This document shows, one piece after another, positions 34,807 through 44,099 of a DNA stretch of 64,000 nucleotides. The stretch comes from Cytobacillus depressus (GTDB lineage Bacteria; Bacillota; Bacilli; Bacillales; Cytobacillaceae). Location: the NCBI RefSeq assembly GCF_008923245.1, contig NZ_WBOS01000008.1:89807-153806 (forward strand), read 5' to 3'. Both the position numbers and the translations under genes were made by a program. The stretch's first letter is position 1, and every line of letters begins with the position of its first letter. The notes beneath the pieces were generated by a model. The model worked only from the letters and a program-made list of their open reading frames with translations. It made no database searches and had not been told where the DNA came from.

Positions 34807-36012
34807 CTACAAAAACAAGGTAAGAAGCCCAGCGACCCACTCTTTTAATGTCCGAACAGGATTAAATCGATTAAGCTCCTTCAGTGTCATTCGTCTAGAA
34901 TCGTGAATATCAGTTTCAATCACCTTCTTCACCTTTTCAATAAACTCATGGTCATAAATATAACAATTAATTTCATAGTTGATAAAAAGGCTGCGGTGAT
35001 CGAAGTTGGCGGTTCCGACATCACAAATTTCATCATCAATAATTAGCGTTTTAGCATGATAAAAGCCATTTGAAAACTCATAAACGATGGCCCCTTGCTT
35101 GAGCAATTTCCGCAAATAACGATAAGATGCTTCCTTCACAAGGGGGTGATCGGCTACTTTTGGAACAATAATCGTAAGAGAAACGCCACGATTTAAGGCG
35201 GCTGACAGGTCATTCAGCAGTTTTTGGCTGGGGATAAAATAAGGTGTTCCAATAAAGATGCTTTTTTTTGCTTGACGGATCAACGCAGAAAACGTGTCCT
35301 CCAAAAATGCGCCTTTAGAGGGGATTAACTTATGACGGCACTGCCCTTTTGGGAGATCGGGAAAATACACTGGATTCGTTAAAGTATTCTCTTTATAGCT
35401 TTCATACCAATCCGTTAAAAACTCATTCTGAAGACCAGCAACCCCTTCACCCGCCATTTTTATATGATAGTCGCGCCAGGGGCTGAGCTTCGGTTTTAAA
35501 TCAATATACTCCTTGCCAATATTAAAGCCCCCAATATAACCAACTTTCCCATCAATGACGGTAATTTTCCGGTGGTTCCTAGCTTGTAATGTATAGAATA
35601 GAAAGGGAAACTTCGGCTTCTGGGAAAATGAAAATTTAATTCCTTCGCGTTCAAGCGATTGAATCGCTGCTTTTTTCACTTTATAGCTTCCAATCCGATC
35701 CAAAAGGAGGCGCACTTCAACTCCTTCACTTGCTTTTTCCTTCAAGAGATTAAAAAAGTCTGTACTAAATTGATCGTCTTTAACAATATAAAATAGTATA
35801 TGAATATGATGCTTCGCCTTTTTTAGCTCTGAAAAGAAATCATCGAATAAATCAGGCCCTTCAGTAAAAATATCTAGGCTGCTCTGCCAAAAAGGGTATT
35901 CTTTCCGTTCTAACTTCATCAACTGTTTTTTTCTTCCGAGGTAAAAATCAATCGAGAGCCAAAGAGCAATAAAAAGAAAGATGATTAATAGAATAAATAG
36001 GACTTTCATCAT
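34807..36012 (-). CDS. clsB: Cardiolipin synthase, YwjE/ClsB type
   Basis: 401-residue phospholipase-D superfamily enzyme with one N-terminal membrane helix (about 4-24) instead of the usual two, and two HKD motifs (HRKITVIDGKVGYIGG near 147; HAKTLIIDDEICDVG near 325). It condenses phosphatidylglycerol to cardiolipin; B. subtilis YwjE has a sporulation-linked role. Divergent from fadF as in B. subtilis ywjE-ywjF. Confidence 0.88.
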   Translation of the reverse strand: MMKVLFILLIIFLFIALWLSIDFYLGRKKQLMKLERKEYPFWQSSLDIFTEGPDLFDDFFSELKKAKHHIHILFYIVKDDQFSTDFFNLLKEKASEGVEVRLLLDRIGSYKVKKAAIQSLEREGIKFSFSQKPKFPFLFYTLQARNHRKITVIDGKVGYIGGFNIGKEYIDLKPKLSPWRDYHIKMAGEGVAGLQNEFLTDWYESYKENTLTNPVYFPDLPKGQCRHKLIPSKGAFLEDTFSALIRQAKKSIFIGTPYFIPSQKLLNDLSAALNRGVSLTIIVPKVADHPLVKEASYRYLRKLLKQGAIVYEFSNGFYHAKTLIIDDEICDVGTANFDHRSLFINYEINCYIYDHEFIEKVKKVIETDIHDSRRMTLKELNRFNPVRTLKEWVAGLLTLFL

Positions 36013-36147
36013 TTTCTGCTCCTAAATTTGTTTCCAATTATTATCTCCCGGATGCAGAATTCTATAAGTATTTTCCATGACAATCAAAGCTTGCAGGATT
36101 TTTTTATCATCATGTTGAATGTAACATAAGAAATAAATAAAAAGATG

Positions 36148-36175
36148 TTGACTGAATGCTCATTCATAATATAAT
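36148..36175 (+). promoter_or_regulatory. fadF promoter with palindromic operator
   Basis: -35 TTGACT (36148-36153), 16-bp spacer, -10 TATAAT (36170-36175). The palindrome TGAATG-ct-CATTCA (36153-36166) fills the spacer. B. subtilis FadR binds TGAATGANTANTCATTCA before fad genes; here the same half-sites are 4 bp closer, so either FadR has a different spacing or another TetR repressor binds. Transcription would start near 36182, giving a leader of about 88 nt. Confidence 0.75.
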
Positions 36176-36269
36176 AGAGATATAGAGTGAATTCTGAAAA
36201 TTCCATCGTGTTAAAAGTTTTTGAATAATAAGTTGGACAAACCATTTGAAGAGGGGAGAGCTGCAAACA

Positions 36270-38375
36270 ATGACAGGGTTGTTATGGGTGAATCTAATTG
36301 GATTTCTCCTTGTAACCGCTTACGCAGTGAGTTTGTTTGTGTATGTGGTAAAAACGAGAATTGAGTATATCAAGCTCGGAAAGAAGACAGAGTTCGATAA
36401 CAACGTGAAAGAGCGTCTCGGGAAGATTTGGGTCAATGTGTTTGGCCAGAAGAAGCTGCTGAAGGATAAGAAAAGCGGAATCATTCACGTCATGTTTTTT
36501 TACGGGTTTATTCTTGTTCAGTTCGGTGCGATTGATTTCATCATAAAAGGAATCAAACCAGGTGCTCATTTGCCGCTTGGACCTTTATATTCAGGGTTTA
36601 CGTTTTTTCAAGAGCTTGTCACATTAATGATTCTTGTCGCTGTTATTTGGGCCTTTTATCGCCGCTATGTGGAAAAGCTTGTTCGTTTAAAAAGAGGATT
36701 TAAATCAGGGCTTGTGCTTATTTTTATCGGGGGATTAATGCTTTCCGTTCTGCTTGGAAATGGAATGAGCATGATCTGGCACGGTCATGAGGCGGCATGG
36801 ACAGAGCCGGTTGCTTCTGTTATTGCGGGTGCTTTCTCATGGATGGGAAAAACTGCTTCCATCGTCGTTTTCTATGTCGCGTGGTGGATTCATTTAATTT
36901 TCCTATTAGCTTTCCTTGTTTATGTGCCACAGTCAAAGCATGCTCACTTAATTGCGGGGCCGGCAAACGTCTATTTCAACCGTCTTGAAAAGCCGGGTAA
37001 ATTAACGAAAATTGATTTCGAAGATGAGACTCAAGAAACCTTTGGTGTTGGCAAAATTGCAGATTTCACTCAGCTGCAAATGATTGATTTCTATGCGTGT
37101 GTCGAGTGTGGGCGCTGTACAAATATGTGTCCGGCAACTGGAACAGGCAAGATGCTGTCGCCAATGGATTTAATTGTGAAGCTGCGTGATCATTTAACAA
37201 ATCATGGGGCAGCTGTCACGTCGAAACAGCCATGGGTGCCAACCTTTGCCTTCTCGAAAACAATGGGCAATCAGCTCGCTTTAGCTGGCACTGGAAAAGC
37301 GGCGGCGGAAGCAGCTGCCGGATTAGCCTATAGTCCAAGCCTAATTGGGGACGTCATAACAGAAGAAGAAATCTGGGCTTGTACAACATGCCGGAACTGT
37401 GAAGACCAATGTCCGGTCATGAACGAGCATGTCGATAAAATTATTGATCTTCGCCGTTATCTTGTTTTAACGGAAGGAAAGCTGGACGCTGATGCACAGC
37501 GTGCCATGACGAATATTGAGCGTCAAGGGAATCCTTGGGGGCTAAACCGCAAAGAGAAGGAAAACTGGCGCGAGGCTCGCGAAGACGTGCACGTACCAAC
37601 TGTGAAAGAAATGAAGAAATCTGGCGAAGAGTTCGAGTACCTATTCTGGGTAGGCGCCATGGGTTCATTTGATAATCGCAGCCAGAAAATTGCGCTATCC
37701 TTTGCAAAATTAATGAACGAAGCAGGTGTGAAGTTTGCCATTCTTGGTAATAAGGAGAAGAACTCTGGGGATACTCCGAGACGTCTTGGAAATGAATTTC
37801 TTTTCCAAGAGCTTGCAACGAAGAATATTGAAGAGTTTGAGAAGGCGGAAGTGAAGAAAATCGTCACGATTGACCCTCATGCCTACAATATTTTCAAAAA
37901 TGAATATCCTGATTTCGGGTTACAGGCCGAGGTATATCATCATACTGAGGTCCTTGCGAAGCTTGTCGAAGAAGGAAAGCTGAAGCCGCAACATCCAGTA
38001 AATGAAACAATTACATTCCATGATTCCTGTTATTTAGGACGCTACAATGAGGTGTATGATCCACCGCGTGAAATCTTAAAGTCGATTCCAGGTGTAAAGC
38101 TTGTTGAAATGGAGAGAAACCGTGAAACAGGCATGTGCTGTGGAGCGGGCGGCGGCTTAATGTGGATGGAGGAAGAAACAGGCCACCGCATTAACGTATC
38201 TCGAACAGAGCAAGCATTAGCTGTTACCCCATCTGTCATTAGCTCAGGATGCCCTTACTGCTTAACGATGCTGTCAGATGGAACGAAGGCGAAGGAAGTG
38301 GAGGAAACCGTCCACACGTACGATGTAGCGGAAATCCTAGAGAAATCAGTTATTGGGGAAAAACAAGCTTCTTAA
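36270..38375 (+). CDS. fadF: Iron-sulfur oxidoreductase FadF (YwjF)
   Basis: 701-residue membrane iron-sulfur protein. The first 230 residues hold about five membrane helices (nitrate-reductase gamma-like), then two 4Fe-4S motifs (CVECGRCTNMCP and CTTCRNCEDQCP) and two CCG-type domains (CYLGRYN, MCCGAGGG, SGCPYCL) as in heterodisulfide reductase subunits. In B. subtilis ywjF is fadF of the FadR-controlled fadF-acdA-rpoE operon; it probably passes electrons from ETF to the quinone pool during beta-oxidation. ATG 36270 is preferred over an upstream TTG lacking an SD. Confidence 0.9.
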   Translation: MTGLLWVNLIGFLLVTAYAVSLFVYVVKTRIEYIKLGKKTEFDNNVKERLGKIWVNVFGQKKLLKDKKSGIIHVMFFYGFILVQFGAIDFIIKGIKPGAHLPLGPLYSGFTFFQELVTLMILVAVIWAFYRRYVEKLVRLKRGFKSGLVLIFIGGLMLSVLLGNGMSMIWHGHEAAWTEPVASVIAGAFSWMGKTASIVVFYVAWWIHLIFLLAFLVYVPQSKHAHLIAGPANVYFNRLEKPGKLTKIDFEDETQETFGVGKIADFTQLQMIDFYACVECGRCTNMCPATGTGKMLSPMDLIVKLRDHLTNHGAAVTSKQPWVPTFAFSKTMGNQLALAGTGKAAAEAAAGLAYSPSLIGDVITEEEIWACTTCRNCEDQCPVMNEHVDKIIDLRRYLVLTEGKLDADAQRAMTNIERQGNPWGLNRKEKENWREAREDVHVPTVKEMKKSGEEFEYLFWVGAMGSFDNRSQKIALSFAKLMNEAGVKFAILGNKEKNSGDTPRRLGNEFLFQELATKNIEEFEKAEVKKIVTIDPHAYNIFKNEYPDFGLQAEVYHHTEVLAKLVEEGKLKPQHPVNETITFHDSCYLGRYNEVYDPPREILKSIPGVKLVEMERNRETGMCCGAGGGLMWMEEETGHRINVSRTEQALAVTPSVISSGCPYCLTMLSDGTKAKEVEETVHTYDVAEILEKSVIGEKQAS

Positions 38376-38386
38376 TAGATAAAAAT

Positions 38387-38427
38387 AAAGTTCAACTAGC
38401 AATTCTTGAATTGTTAGTTGGACTTTT
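38387..38427 (+). terminator. Hairpin after fadF, probable terminator
   Basis: AAAGT-t-CAACTA-g-CAATTC pairs with GAATTG-t-TAGTTG-g-ACTTT; the T run after it is weak (TTTTGGG), so read-through into the thiolase gene is possible. Confidence 0.65.
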
Positions 38428-38486
38428 GGGAATTTTGTATAAAGTATTTCAATTTTTACTATTTTTAAAGTAAAATAGAATTAATG

Positions 38487-38500
38487 ATAAAGCGCTTACA
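38487..38500 (+). promoter_or_regulatory. CcpA cre site upstream of the thiolase gene
   Basis: ATAAAGCGCTTACA matches the consensus TGWAAGCGNTTWCA at 12 of 14 positions, with the central AAGCGCTTACA intact. It predicts catabolite repression of the acyl-CoA degradation genes by CcpA. Confidence 0.7.
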
Positions 38501-38528
38501 TTGGAAGAGGTATTTTTTTCGCAGAGGA

Positions 38529-38565
38529 TTGAGCGAGCGTTCGGTCAATTGCTTGTCTGTATAAA
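38529..38565 (+). promoter_or_regulatory. Palindromic operator and -10 of the mmgA operon
   Basis: TTGAGCGA-gcgt-TCGGTCAA (38529-38548) is a 20-bp palindrome with one mismatch, of the TTGACCGA/TCGGTCAA type used by acyl-CoA-responsive TetR repressors. A -10 TATAAA lies at 38560-38565, so the palindrome covers the -35 position. The TetR gene at 43253 in the same cluster is the likely binder. Confidence 0.65.
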
Positions 38566-38608
38566 ACTGAAACTGATTAATATATGCATTTCAAAAGGAG
38601 CGATTCTA

Positions 38609-39796
38609 ATGGGGAAAACCGTTATTCTTGGCGGAGCGAGAACGCCGTTTGGTAAATTTGCTGGCGGATTAAGCAGCTTTTCAGCCTCTGATCTTGGTGG
38701 CTTTGCTGTGAAAGAGGCTTTAATTCGTGCTGGTGTAAAGCCCGAAGAAGTCGACGAGGTTATTTTAGGAACCGTTCTTCAAGGAGGGCAAGGGCAAATT
38801 CCCTCTCGCCAGGCTGCGAGAAAGTCAGGATTGCCATGGAATGTGAAAACTGAAACGGTTAATAAAGTTTGTGCTTCAGGCATGCGCAGTGTGACGCTCG
38901 GCGATCAAATCATTCGTCTTGGGGAAGAGGAGGTCATTGTCGCCGGTGGAATGGAAGCAATGAGCCAGGCCCCGTACATCCTGCCAAATGCTCGCTGGGG
39001 ATTACGCATGGGAGATGCTGATGTGAAGGATTTAATGATCCATGACGGTTTAACCTGCAGCTTCACGGGTGTGCATATGGGCACATACGGGAATGGGGCG
39101 GCAGAAGAAATGGAAATTAGCCGTGAAGCGCAGGATAGATGGGCTCTTCGAAGCCATGAGCTAGCTATTGCCGCCATTGAATCAGGAAAACTGGCGGAGG
39201 AAATGGTTCCAGTTGCGGTCCCGCAAAGAAAAGGAGAGCCGGTGATCGTCTCGGAGGATGAGTCCCCAAGAAAGGATACGTCCATCGAGAAACTAGCGTC
39301 CCTTCGTTCAGCATTTGGTCACGGCGGTACGATTACGGCAGGCAATGCGCCTGGGGTGAACGACGGAGCAGCGGCATTGGTGCTCATGAGTGAAGAAAGA
39401 GCTGCACGTGAAGGAAGAGTACCGCAAGCGTATATCCTTGGTCACACAGCCATTGCAGTCGAAGCGAAGGACTTCCCAAAGACACCAGGGCTTGTCATCA
39501 ACGAATTGCTAAAAAAGACAGGAAAATCTATTGAAGACATCGATCTTTTTGAAATTAATGAAGCATTTTCAGCTGTTGCTCTCGCAAGCGTGAAAATTGC
39601 TGGTCTTGATGAGAATAAAGTGAATGTCAATGGCAGTGCGGTTGCACTTGGCCACCCAATTGGAGCGAGCGGGGCAAGAATTATTTTAACATTAATGTAT
39701 GAACTCAAACGAAGAGGCGGCGGAATCGGCATTGCCGCAATTTGCAGCGGCGGCGGCCAGGGCGACGCTATTATGATTGAGGTTCCTAAGAGCTAA
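38609..39796 (+). CDS. mmgA: Acetyl-CoA acetyltransferase (thiolase), MmgA-like
   Basis: 395-residue thiolase with nucleophile C88 (NKVCASGMRS), NEAFSAVALAS, ALGHPIGASGAR and the second Cys in CSGGGQGD. It interconverts acetoacetyl-CoA and two acetyl-CoA. The following dehydrogenases make up a C4/C5 acyl-CoA oxidation set like B. subtilis mmgABC. ATG 38609 follows AAAAGGAG; the longer open frame starts before the promoter. Confidence 0.92.
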   Translation: MGKTVILGGARTPFGKFAGGLSSFSASDLGGFAVKEALIRAGVKPEEVDEVILGTVLQGGQGQIPSRQAARKSGLPWNVKTETVNKVCASGMRSVTLGDQIIRLGEEEVIVAGGMEAMSQAPYILPNARWGLRMGDADVKDLMIHDGLTCSFTGVHMGTYGNGAAEEMEISREAQDRWALRSHELAIAAIESGKLAEEMVPVAVPQRKGEPVIVSEDESPRKDTSIEKLASLRSAFGHGGTITAGNAPGVNDGAAALVLMSEERAAREGRVPQAYILGHTAIAVEAKDFPKTPGLVINELLKKTGKSIEDIDLFEINEAFSAVALASVKIAGLDENKVNVNGSAVALGHPIGASGARIILTLMYELKRRGGGIGIAAICSGGGQGDAIMIEVPKS

Positions 39797-39933
39797 TTAA
39801 GGTGAGGGGAATCCTACCTTTTACTGATAATGGACAGCAATTGTGCTTATCCAAAAAACTGTTCCAATAAACAACTCGAATGAGCTAACAAACATCACCC
39901 AATATACCAATCCAATCGAACGGGGGAACATAC

Positions 39934-40785
39934 ATGAACGTCCAAAAAATTATGGTGATCGGAGCGGGGCAGATGGGCTCCGGCATTGCCCAAGTCTGTG
40001 CACAGGCAGGTTACCGAGTACTGATCAATGATTTGAAGCAGGAGTTTGTTGACCGCGGCCTAGCGGTAATTAAGAAAAACCTTTCTCGTCAAGTGGAAAA
40101 AGAGCGGATGACACTTGAGCAAATGGAGGAGATATTAAGCAAGCTAACACCTTCTACGGATTTGCATGACGCGAAAGAAGTGGATCTCGTTATTGAAGCT
40201 GCCGTTGAAAATATGGAAATCAAAACAAAGATTTTTAGCCAGCTTGACGAAATTGCGCCACCACACGCCATCCTAGCGAGCAACACATCATCCTTGCCAA
40301 TTACAGAAATTGCAGCAGCTACAAAGCGTCCTGAAAAGGTGATCGGCATGCATTTTATGAACCCAGTTCCTGTGATGAAGCTCGTAGAAATCATCCGCGG
40401 ACTGGCAACAGCTGATGAAGTCTACCAAACAATCGAAGACATTACAAAAGCCGTAAAAAAGGTCCCTGTTGAAGTGAATGATTTTCCTGGCTTCGTTTCA
40501 AACAGAGTGCTAATGCCAATGATTAATGAAGCGATCTTTACTTTATATGAAGGGGTTGCTTCAAAGGAAGCGATCGACGAGGTAATGAAGCTTGGGATGA
40601 ACCATCCGATGGGACCCCTTACGCTAGCGGATTTTATTGGACTTGATACATGCCTGTATATTATGGAAACCCTCCATGAAGGCTTCGGCGATGATAAATA
40701 CCGCCCATGTCCGCTTTTAAGAAAATATGTAAAGGCTGGCTGGCTCGGACGAAAAACCGGCAGAGGCTTTTACATTTACGAATAG
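39934..40785 (+). CDS. mmgB: 3-hydroxybutyryl-CoA dehydrogenase, MmgB-like
   Basis: 283-residue NAD-dependent dehydrogenase. Rossmann motif VIGAGQMGSGIA (8-19), catalytic HFMNPVPVMK (His near 138) and Glu/Asn of the C-terminal domain (NHPMGPLTLADFIGLD). It oxidises 3-hydroxybutyryl-CoA and related substrates. 137 bp after the thiolase, 54 bp before an acyl-CoA dehydrogenase; probably one operon. Confidence 0.93.
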   Translation: MNVQKIMVIGAGQMGSGIAQVCAQAGYRVLINDLKQEFVDRGLAVIKKNLSRQVEKERMTLEQMEEILSKLTPSTDLHDAKEVDLVIEAAVENMEIKTKIFSQLDEIAPPHAILASNTSSLPITEIAAATKRPEKVIGMHFMNPVPVMKLVEIIRGLATADEVYQTIEDITKAVKKVPVEVNDFPGFVSNRVLMPMINEAIFTLYEGVASKEAIDEVMKLGMNHPMGPLTLADFIGLDTCLYIMETLHEGFGDDKYRPCPLLRKYVKAGWLGRKTGRGFYIYE

Positions 40786-40839
40786 TGCAACCGGAAATGT
40801 AGTAGGAAATCATCCAAGAGATCGAACGGAGGGCTGCGT

Positions 40840-41970
40840 ATGAACCTAAAGTTTACGGAAGAGCAGGAAATGATGAGAAAGATGGTGCGTGCCTTTGCCC
40901 AGGCTGAAATTGCCCCTTTTGTTGAAAAAATGGAGCAAGGAGAGTTTCCCCGAGCTATTTTAAAAAAGATGGGAGAGCTTGGCCTCATGGGTATTCCAAT
41001 TCCTGAACAGTATGGCGGTTCGGAGATGGATTTCACCTCTTATATTATTGCGATTCACGAATTGTCAAAAGTAAGTGCAACAGTTGGCGTCATTCTATCC
41101 GTTCACACATCTGTATGCACGAATCCCATTCTTTATTTCGGTACGGAAGAGCAGAAGCAAAAGTATGTACCGAAGCTCGCTTCTGGAGAGTATTTAGGTG
41201 CATTTTGCCTAACAGAACCAAGTGCAGGCTCAGATGCAGGGAGCTTAAAGTCAAAGGCAGTCAAAAAAGGCGACCACTACAGTCTAAACGGTTCAAAAGT
41301 ATTTATTACAAACGGCGGGGAAGCGGATGTGTATATCGTCTTTGCTTCAACGAATCCCGAGCTTGGTAGCAAAGGGATTTCCGCCTTTATTGTTGATAAA
41401 AACACCCCGGGCCTCATCATTGGAAAAGACGAGAAAAAAATGGGCTTACACGGCTCAAGAACTGTGCAGCTAACCTTTGAAGACATGATGGTGCCAGTAG
41501 AAAATCTCCTCGGTGAAGAAGGGGAAGGCTTTAAAATTGCTATGGCTAACCTCGAAGTTGGACGCATCGGCATAGCGGCACAAGCACTTGGAATCGCTGA
41601 AGCCGCACTTGAGGCGGCAACAGCATACGCCAAAGAACGTGTCCAATTTGGCAAACCTATTGCCGCTCAACAAGGGGTAGGGTTCAAGCTCGCTGATATG
41701 GCGACAGCGGTTGAAGCTTCCAAGCTACTAATCTACCGAGCAGCCAATCTTCGCCAAAGTGGAATCAAGTGCGGAATGGAGGCATCGATGGCGAAGCTTT
41801 TTGCTTCAAGAACGGCCGTTGAAGTAACGACAGACGCCATTCAAGTATTGGGCGGCTATGGCTATACAGAGGATTACCCTGTAGAACGGTACTTCCGCGA
41901 TGCGAAAATAACCGAGATTTACGAGGGGACGAGTGAGATCCAGCGATTAGTGATCAGTAAACATCTATAA
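40840..41970 (+). CDS. mmgC: Acyl-CoA dehydrogenase, MmgC-like
   Basis: 376-residue flavoprotein. FAD/substrate signature [51 protein letters not shown] and the catalytic Glu in [11 protein letters not shown]. It resembles B. subtilis MmgC, for short straight or branched acyl-CoA. Electrons go via ETF, plausibly to FadF. SD GGAGGG; 21 bp before the next dehydrogenase. Confidence 0.92.
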   Translation: MNLKFTEEQEMMRKMVRAFAQAEIAPFVEKMEQGEFPRAILKKMGELGLMGIPIPEQYGGSEMDFTSYIIAIHELSKVSATVGVILSVHTSVCTNPILYFGTEEQKQKYVPKLASGEYLGAFCLTEPSAGSDAGSLKSKAVKKGDHYSLNGSKVFITNGGEADVYIVFASTNPELGSKGISAFIVDKNTPGLIIGKDEKKMGLHGSRTVQLTFEDMMVPVENLLGEEGEGFKIAMANLEVGRIGIAAQALGIAEAALEAATAYAKERVQFGKPIAAQQGVGFKLADMATAVEASKLLIYRAANLRQSGIKCGMEASMAKLFASRTAVEVTTDAIQVLGGYGYTEDYPVERYFRDAKITEIYEGTSEIQRLVISKHL

Positions 41971-41991
41971 GACAAGATGGGAGACATGAAA

Positions 41992-43131
41992 ATGAACTTT
42001 CAATTATCTGAAGAGCATGAAATGATTAGAAAAATGGTGCGCGATTTTGCAAAGAACGAAGTAGCCCCAACGGCCGCTGAGCGTGATGAGGAAGAGCGTT
42101 TTGACCGTGAGATTTTCGATAAAATGGCGGAGCTTGGCCTCACTGGAATCCCGTGGCCAGAAGAGTACGGCGGAATCGGCAGTGATTATTTAGCGTACTG
42201 CATTGCTGTTGAAGAGCTTTCCAGAGTGTGTGCCTCAACGGGTGTAACGCTATCTGCCCATACATCTTTGGCAGGCTGGCCGATTTTTAAATTCGGTAGT
42301 GAGGAACAAAAGCAAAAGTATTTGCGTCCGATGGCACAAGGAGAAAAAATCGGTGCTTACGGTTTAACTGAGCCTAGCAGCGGATCAGATGCAGGCGGAA
42401 TGAGAACGACGGCTCGTCTTGAAGGGGATCACTACGTATTAAATGGTTCGAAAATTTTCATAACGAATGGCGGAATTGCTGATATTTATGTTGTTTTCGC
42501 CTTAACAGACCCTGCAGAAAAACATCGCGGAACAACGGCCTTTATCGTTGAAGCGGGCTTCGAGGGCTTCTCTGTCGGCAAAAAGGAGAAAAAGCTTGGA
42601 ATCCGTTCATCACCAACGACAGAAATTATTTTCGATAATTGTAAAGTTCCGGTGGAAAATGTACTCGGCAATGTGGGTGAAGGATTTAAAATTGCGATGA
42701 TGACGCTTGATGGCGGCCGAAACGGAATTGCTGCTCAGGCAGTAGGAATTGCGCAAGGTGCCTTAGATGCTTCAATTGACTATGCGAAGGAACGTGTGCA
42801 ATTCGGCAAACCGATTGCGGCTCAGCAAGGAATTGGTTTTAAGCTGGCGGACATGGCAACAAGCATTGAAGCATCAAGATTATTAACCTATCAGGCCGCA
42901 TGGCTTGAATCAGAAGGTCTTCCATACGGAAAAGAATCGGCCATGTCGAAATTATTAGCCGGCGATACAGCGATGAAGGTAACAACAGATGCTGTCCAAA
43001 TTTTTGGCGGATATGGCTATACGAAGGATTATCCAGTCGAGCGCTTTATGCGTGATGCGAAAATTACACAAATTTATGAAGGAACACAGGAAATTCAACG
43101 TCTTGTTATCTCTCGTATGCTGACAAAATAG
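41992..43131 (+). CDS. acdA: Acyl-CoA dehydrogenase AcdA
   Basis: 379 residues, the same length as B. subtilis AcdA, starting [20 protein letters not shown]. Catalytic Glu in [25 protein letters not shown]. Two ATGs lie just upstream but GGGAGA is 7 nt before ATG 41992. In B. subtilis acdA directly follows fadF; here three mmg-type genes are placed between them. Confidence 0.93.
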   Translation: MNFQLSEEHEMIRKMVRDFAKNEVAPTAAERDEEERFDREIFDKMAELGLTGIPWPEEYGGIGSDYLAYCIAVEELSRVCASTGVTLSAHTSLAGWPIFKFGSEEQKQKYLRPMAQGEKIGAYGLTEPSSGSDAGGMRTTARLEGDHYVLNGSKIFITNGGIADIYVVFALTDPAEKHRGTTAFIVEAGFEGFSVGKKEKKLGIRSSPTTEIIFDNCKVPVENVLGNVGEGFKIAMMTLDGGRNGIAAQAVGIAQGALDASIDYAKERVQFGKPIAAQQGIGFKLADMATSIEASRLLTYQAAWLESEGLPYGKESAMSKLLAGDTAMKVTTDAVQIFGGYGYTKDYPVERFMRDAKITQIYEGTQEIQRLVISRMLTK

Positions 43132-43252
43132 GTTCCTATCATTTATTCTATTAAGAAAAGGGCTGATACGAGGGGAAAAGAAAATTGGCCATTGCATCGA
43201 TTTTTTCCGACACCCTCCTCTGACACCCGATTTCTAGAAGGCGGTAGGTAAA

Positions 43253-43897
43253 ATGAAAAAACGCGAAGTACAGGCGTCCGTTAAAGATGAACGCCTCGTG
43301 AAAAAGAGAAGAGATCAGATGATCAAAGGGGCTGTCACCCTATTTATAGAAAAAGGATTCCACCGAACAACCACGAGAGAAATTGCAAAAGCTTCCGGAT
43401 TCAGCATCGGCACATTATATGAATATATCCGTACAAAAGAAGATGTTCTATATCTCGTTTGCGACAGCATTTACGATCAAGTAAGTGACCGGTTGCAAAA
43501 GGACTTGGACACAAGCTGCGGAACGCTGGAAAGCTTAAAGACAGGAATTGCCGATTACTTTCGGGTCGTCGATGAATTGCAGGATGAGGTTCTTGTCATG
43601 TACCAGGAAGTGAAATCATTATCAAAGGATGCCCTTCCATACGTATTGAAAAAAGAAATCGAAATGGTCGGGATGTTTGAACAAATTATTAGCCGATGCG
43701 TGGAAAATAAAGAATTAGAATTAACGGAAGACCAGATCAAAATGAGCGCCCATAACATTTTTGTTCAAGGGCAAATGTGGGCCTTCCGCCGCTGGTCATT
43801 AAAGAAAATGTATTCATTAGAGGACTATATTCAGCTGCAAACAGAATTACTAATTCAAGGAATGAGACGAGCGGAAACGCTAATTTCTAACATATAA
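43253..43897 (+). CDS. TetR/AcrR family regulator of the acyl-CoA genes
   Basis: 214-residue TetR protein, helix-turn-helix at about 40-62 (TTTREIAKASGFSIGTLYEY), then a ligand domain with IKMSAHNIFVQGQMWAFRRW. Related proteins next to acyl-CoA dehydrogenase genes respond to acyl-CoA and repress degradation. Likely targets are the palindromes before the thiolase and perhaps fadF. SD GGCGGTAGGT. It lies 121 bp after acdA and 200 bp before icmF. Confidence 0.87.
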   Translation: MKKREVQASVKDERLVKKRRDQMIKGAVTLFIEKGFHRTTTREIAKASGFSIGTLYEYIRTKEDVLYLVCDSIYDQVSDRLQKDLDTSCGTLESLKTGIADYFRVVDELQDEVLVMYQEVKSLSKDALPYVLKKEIEMVGMFEQIISRCVENKELELTEDQIKMSAHNIFVQGQMWAFRRWSLKKMYSLEDYIQLQTELLIQGMRRAETLISNI

Positions 43898-43920
43898 ATA
43901 AAACCTGCCTTATTGTGTGT

Positions 43921-44070
43921 GTTCAAAAAGGAGGACAAAAAGAGCCGAGAAGATCAAGGAAGCGAAGCCTTCGAGCACGGGAACGCTAGCTGGTCGCTTC
44001 AAAGCATTCTCCTCGCACGAAGAAAAAGCGCTCTTCTTTTTCGAGGAATTTTTATCCGGACTTTTTGAAC
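43921..44070. repeat. Dispersed element B, copy 2
   Basis: 150 bp bounded by perfect 10-bp inverted ends GTTCAAAAAG / CTTTTTGAAC. It contains module X but lacks Y and most of the usual right part. It lies between the TetR gene and icmF; an open frame through it falsely extends icmF. Confidence 0.9.
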
Positions 44071-44099
44071 AACCTCTTATTGTGAACAGGGGGAGAATA

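Noticed and set aside
38501..38608. 36-codon N-terminal extension of the thiolase
   Set aside because: It would start upstream of the -10 box (38560-38565), and AAAAGGAG marks ATG 38609.
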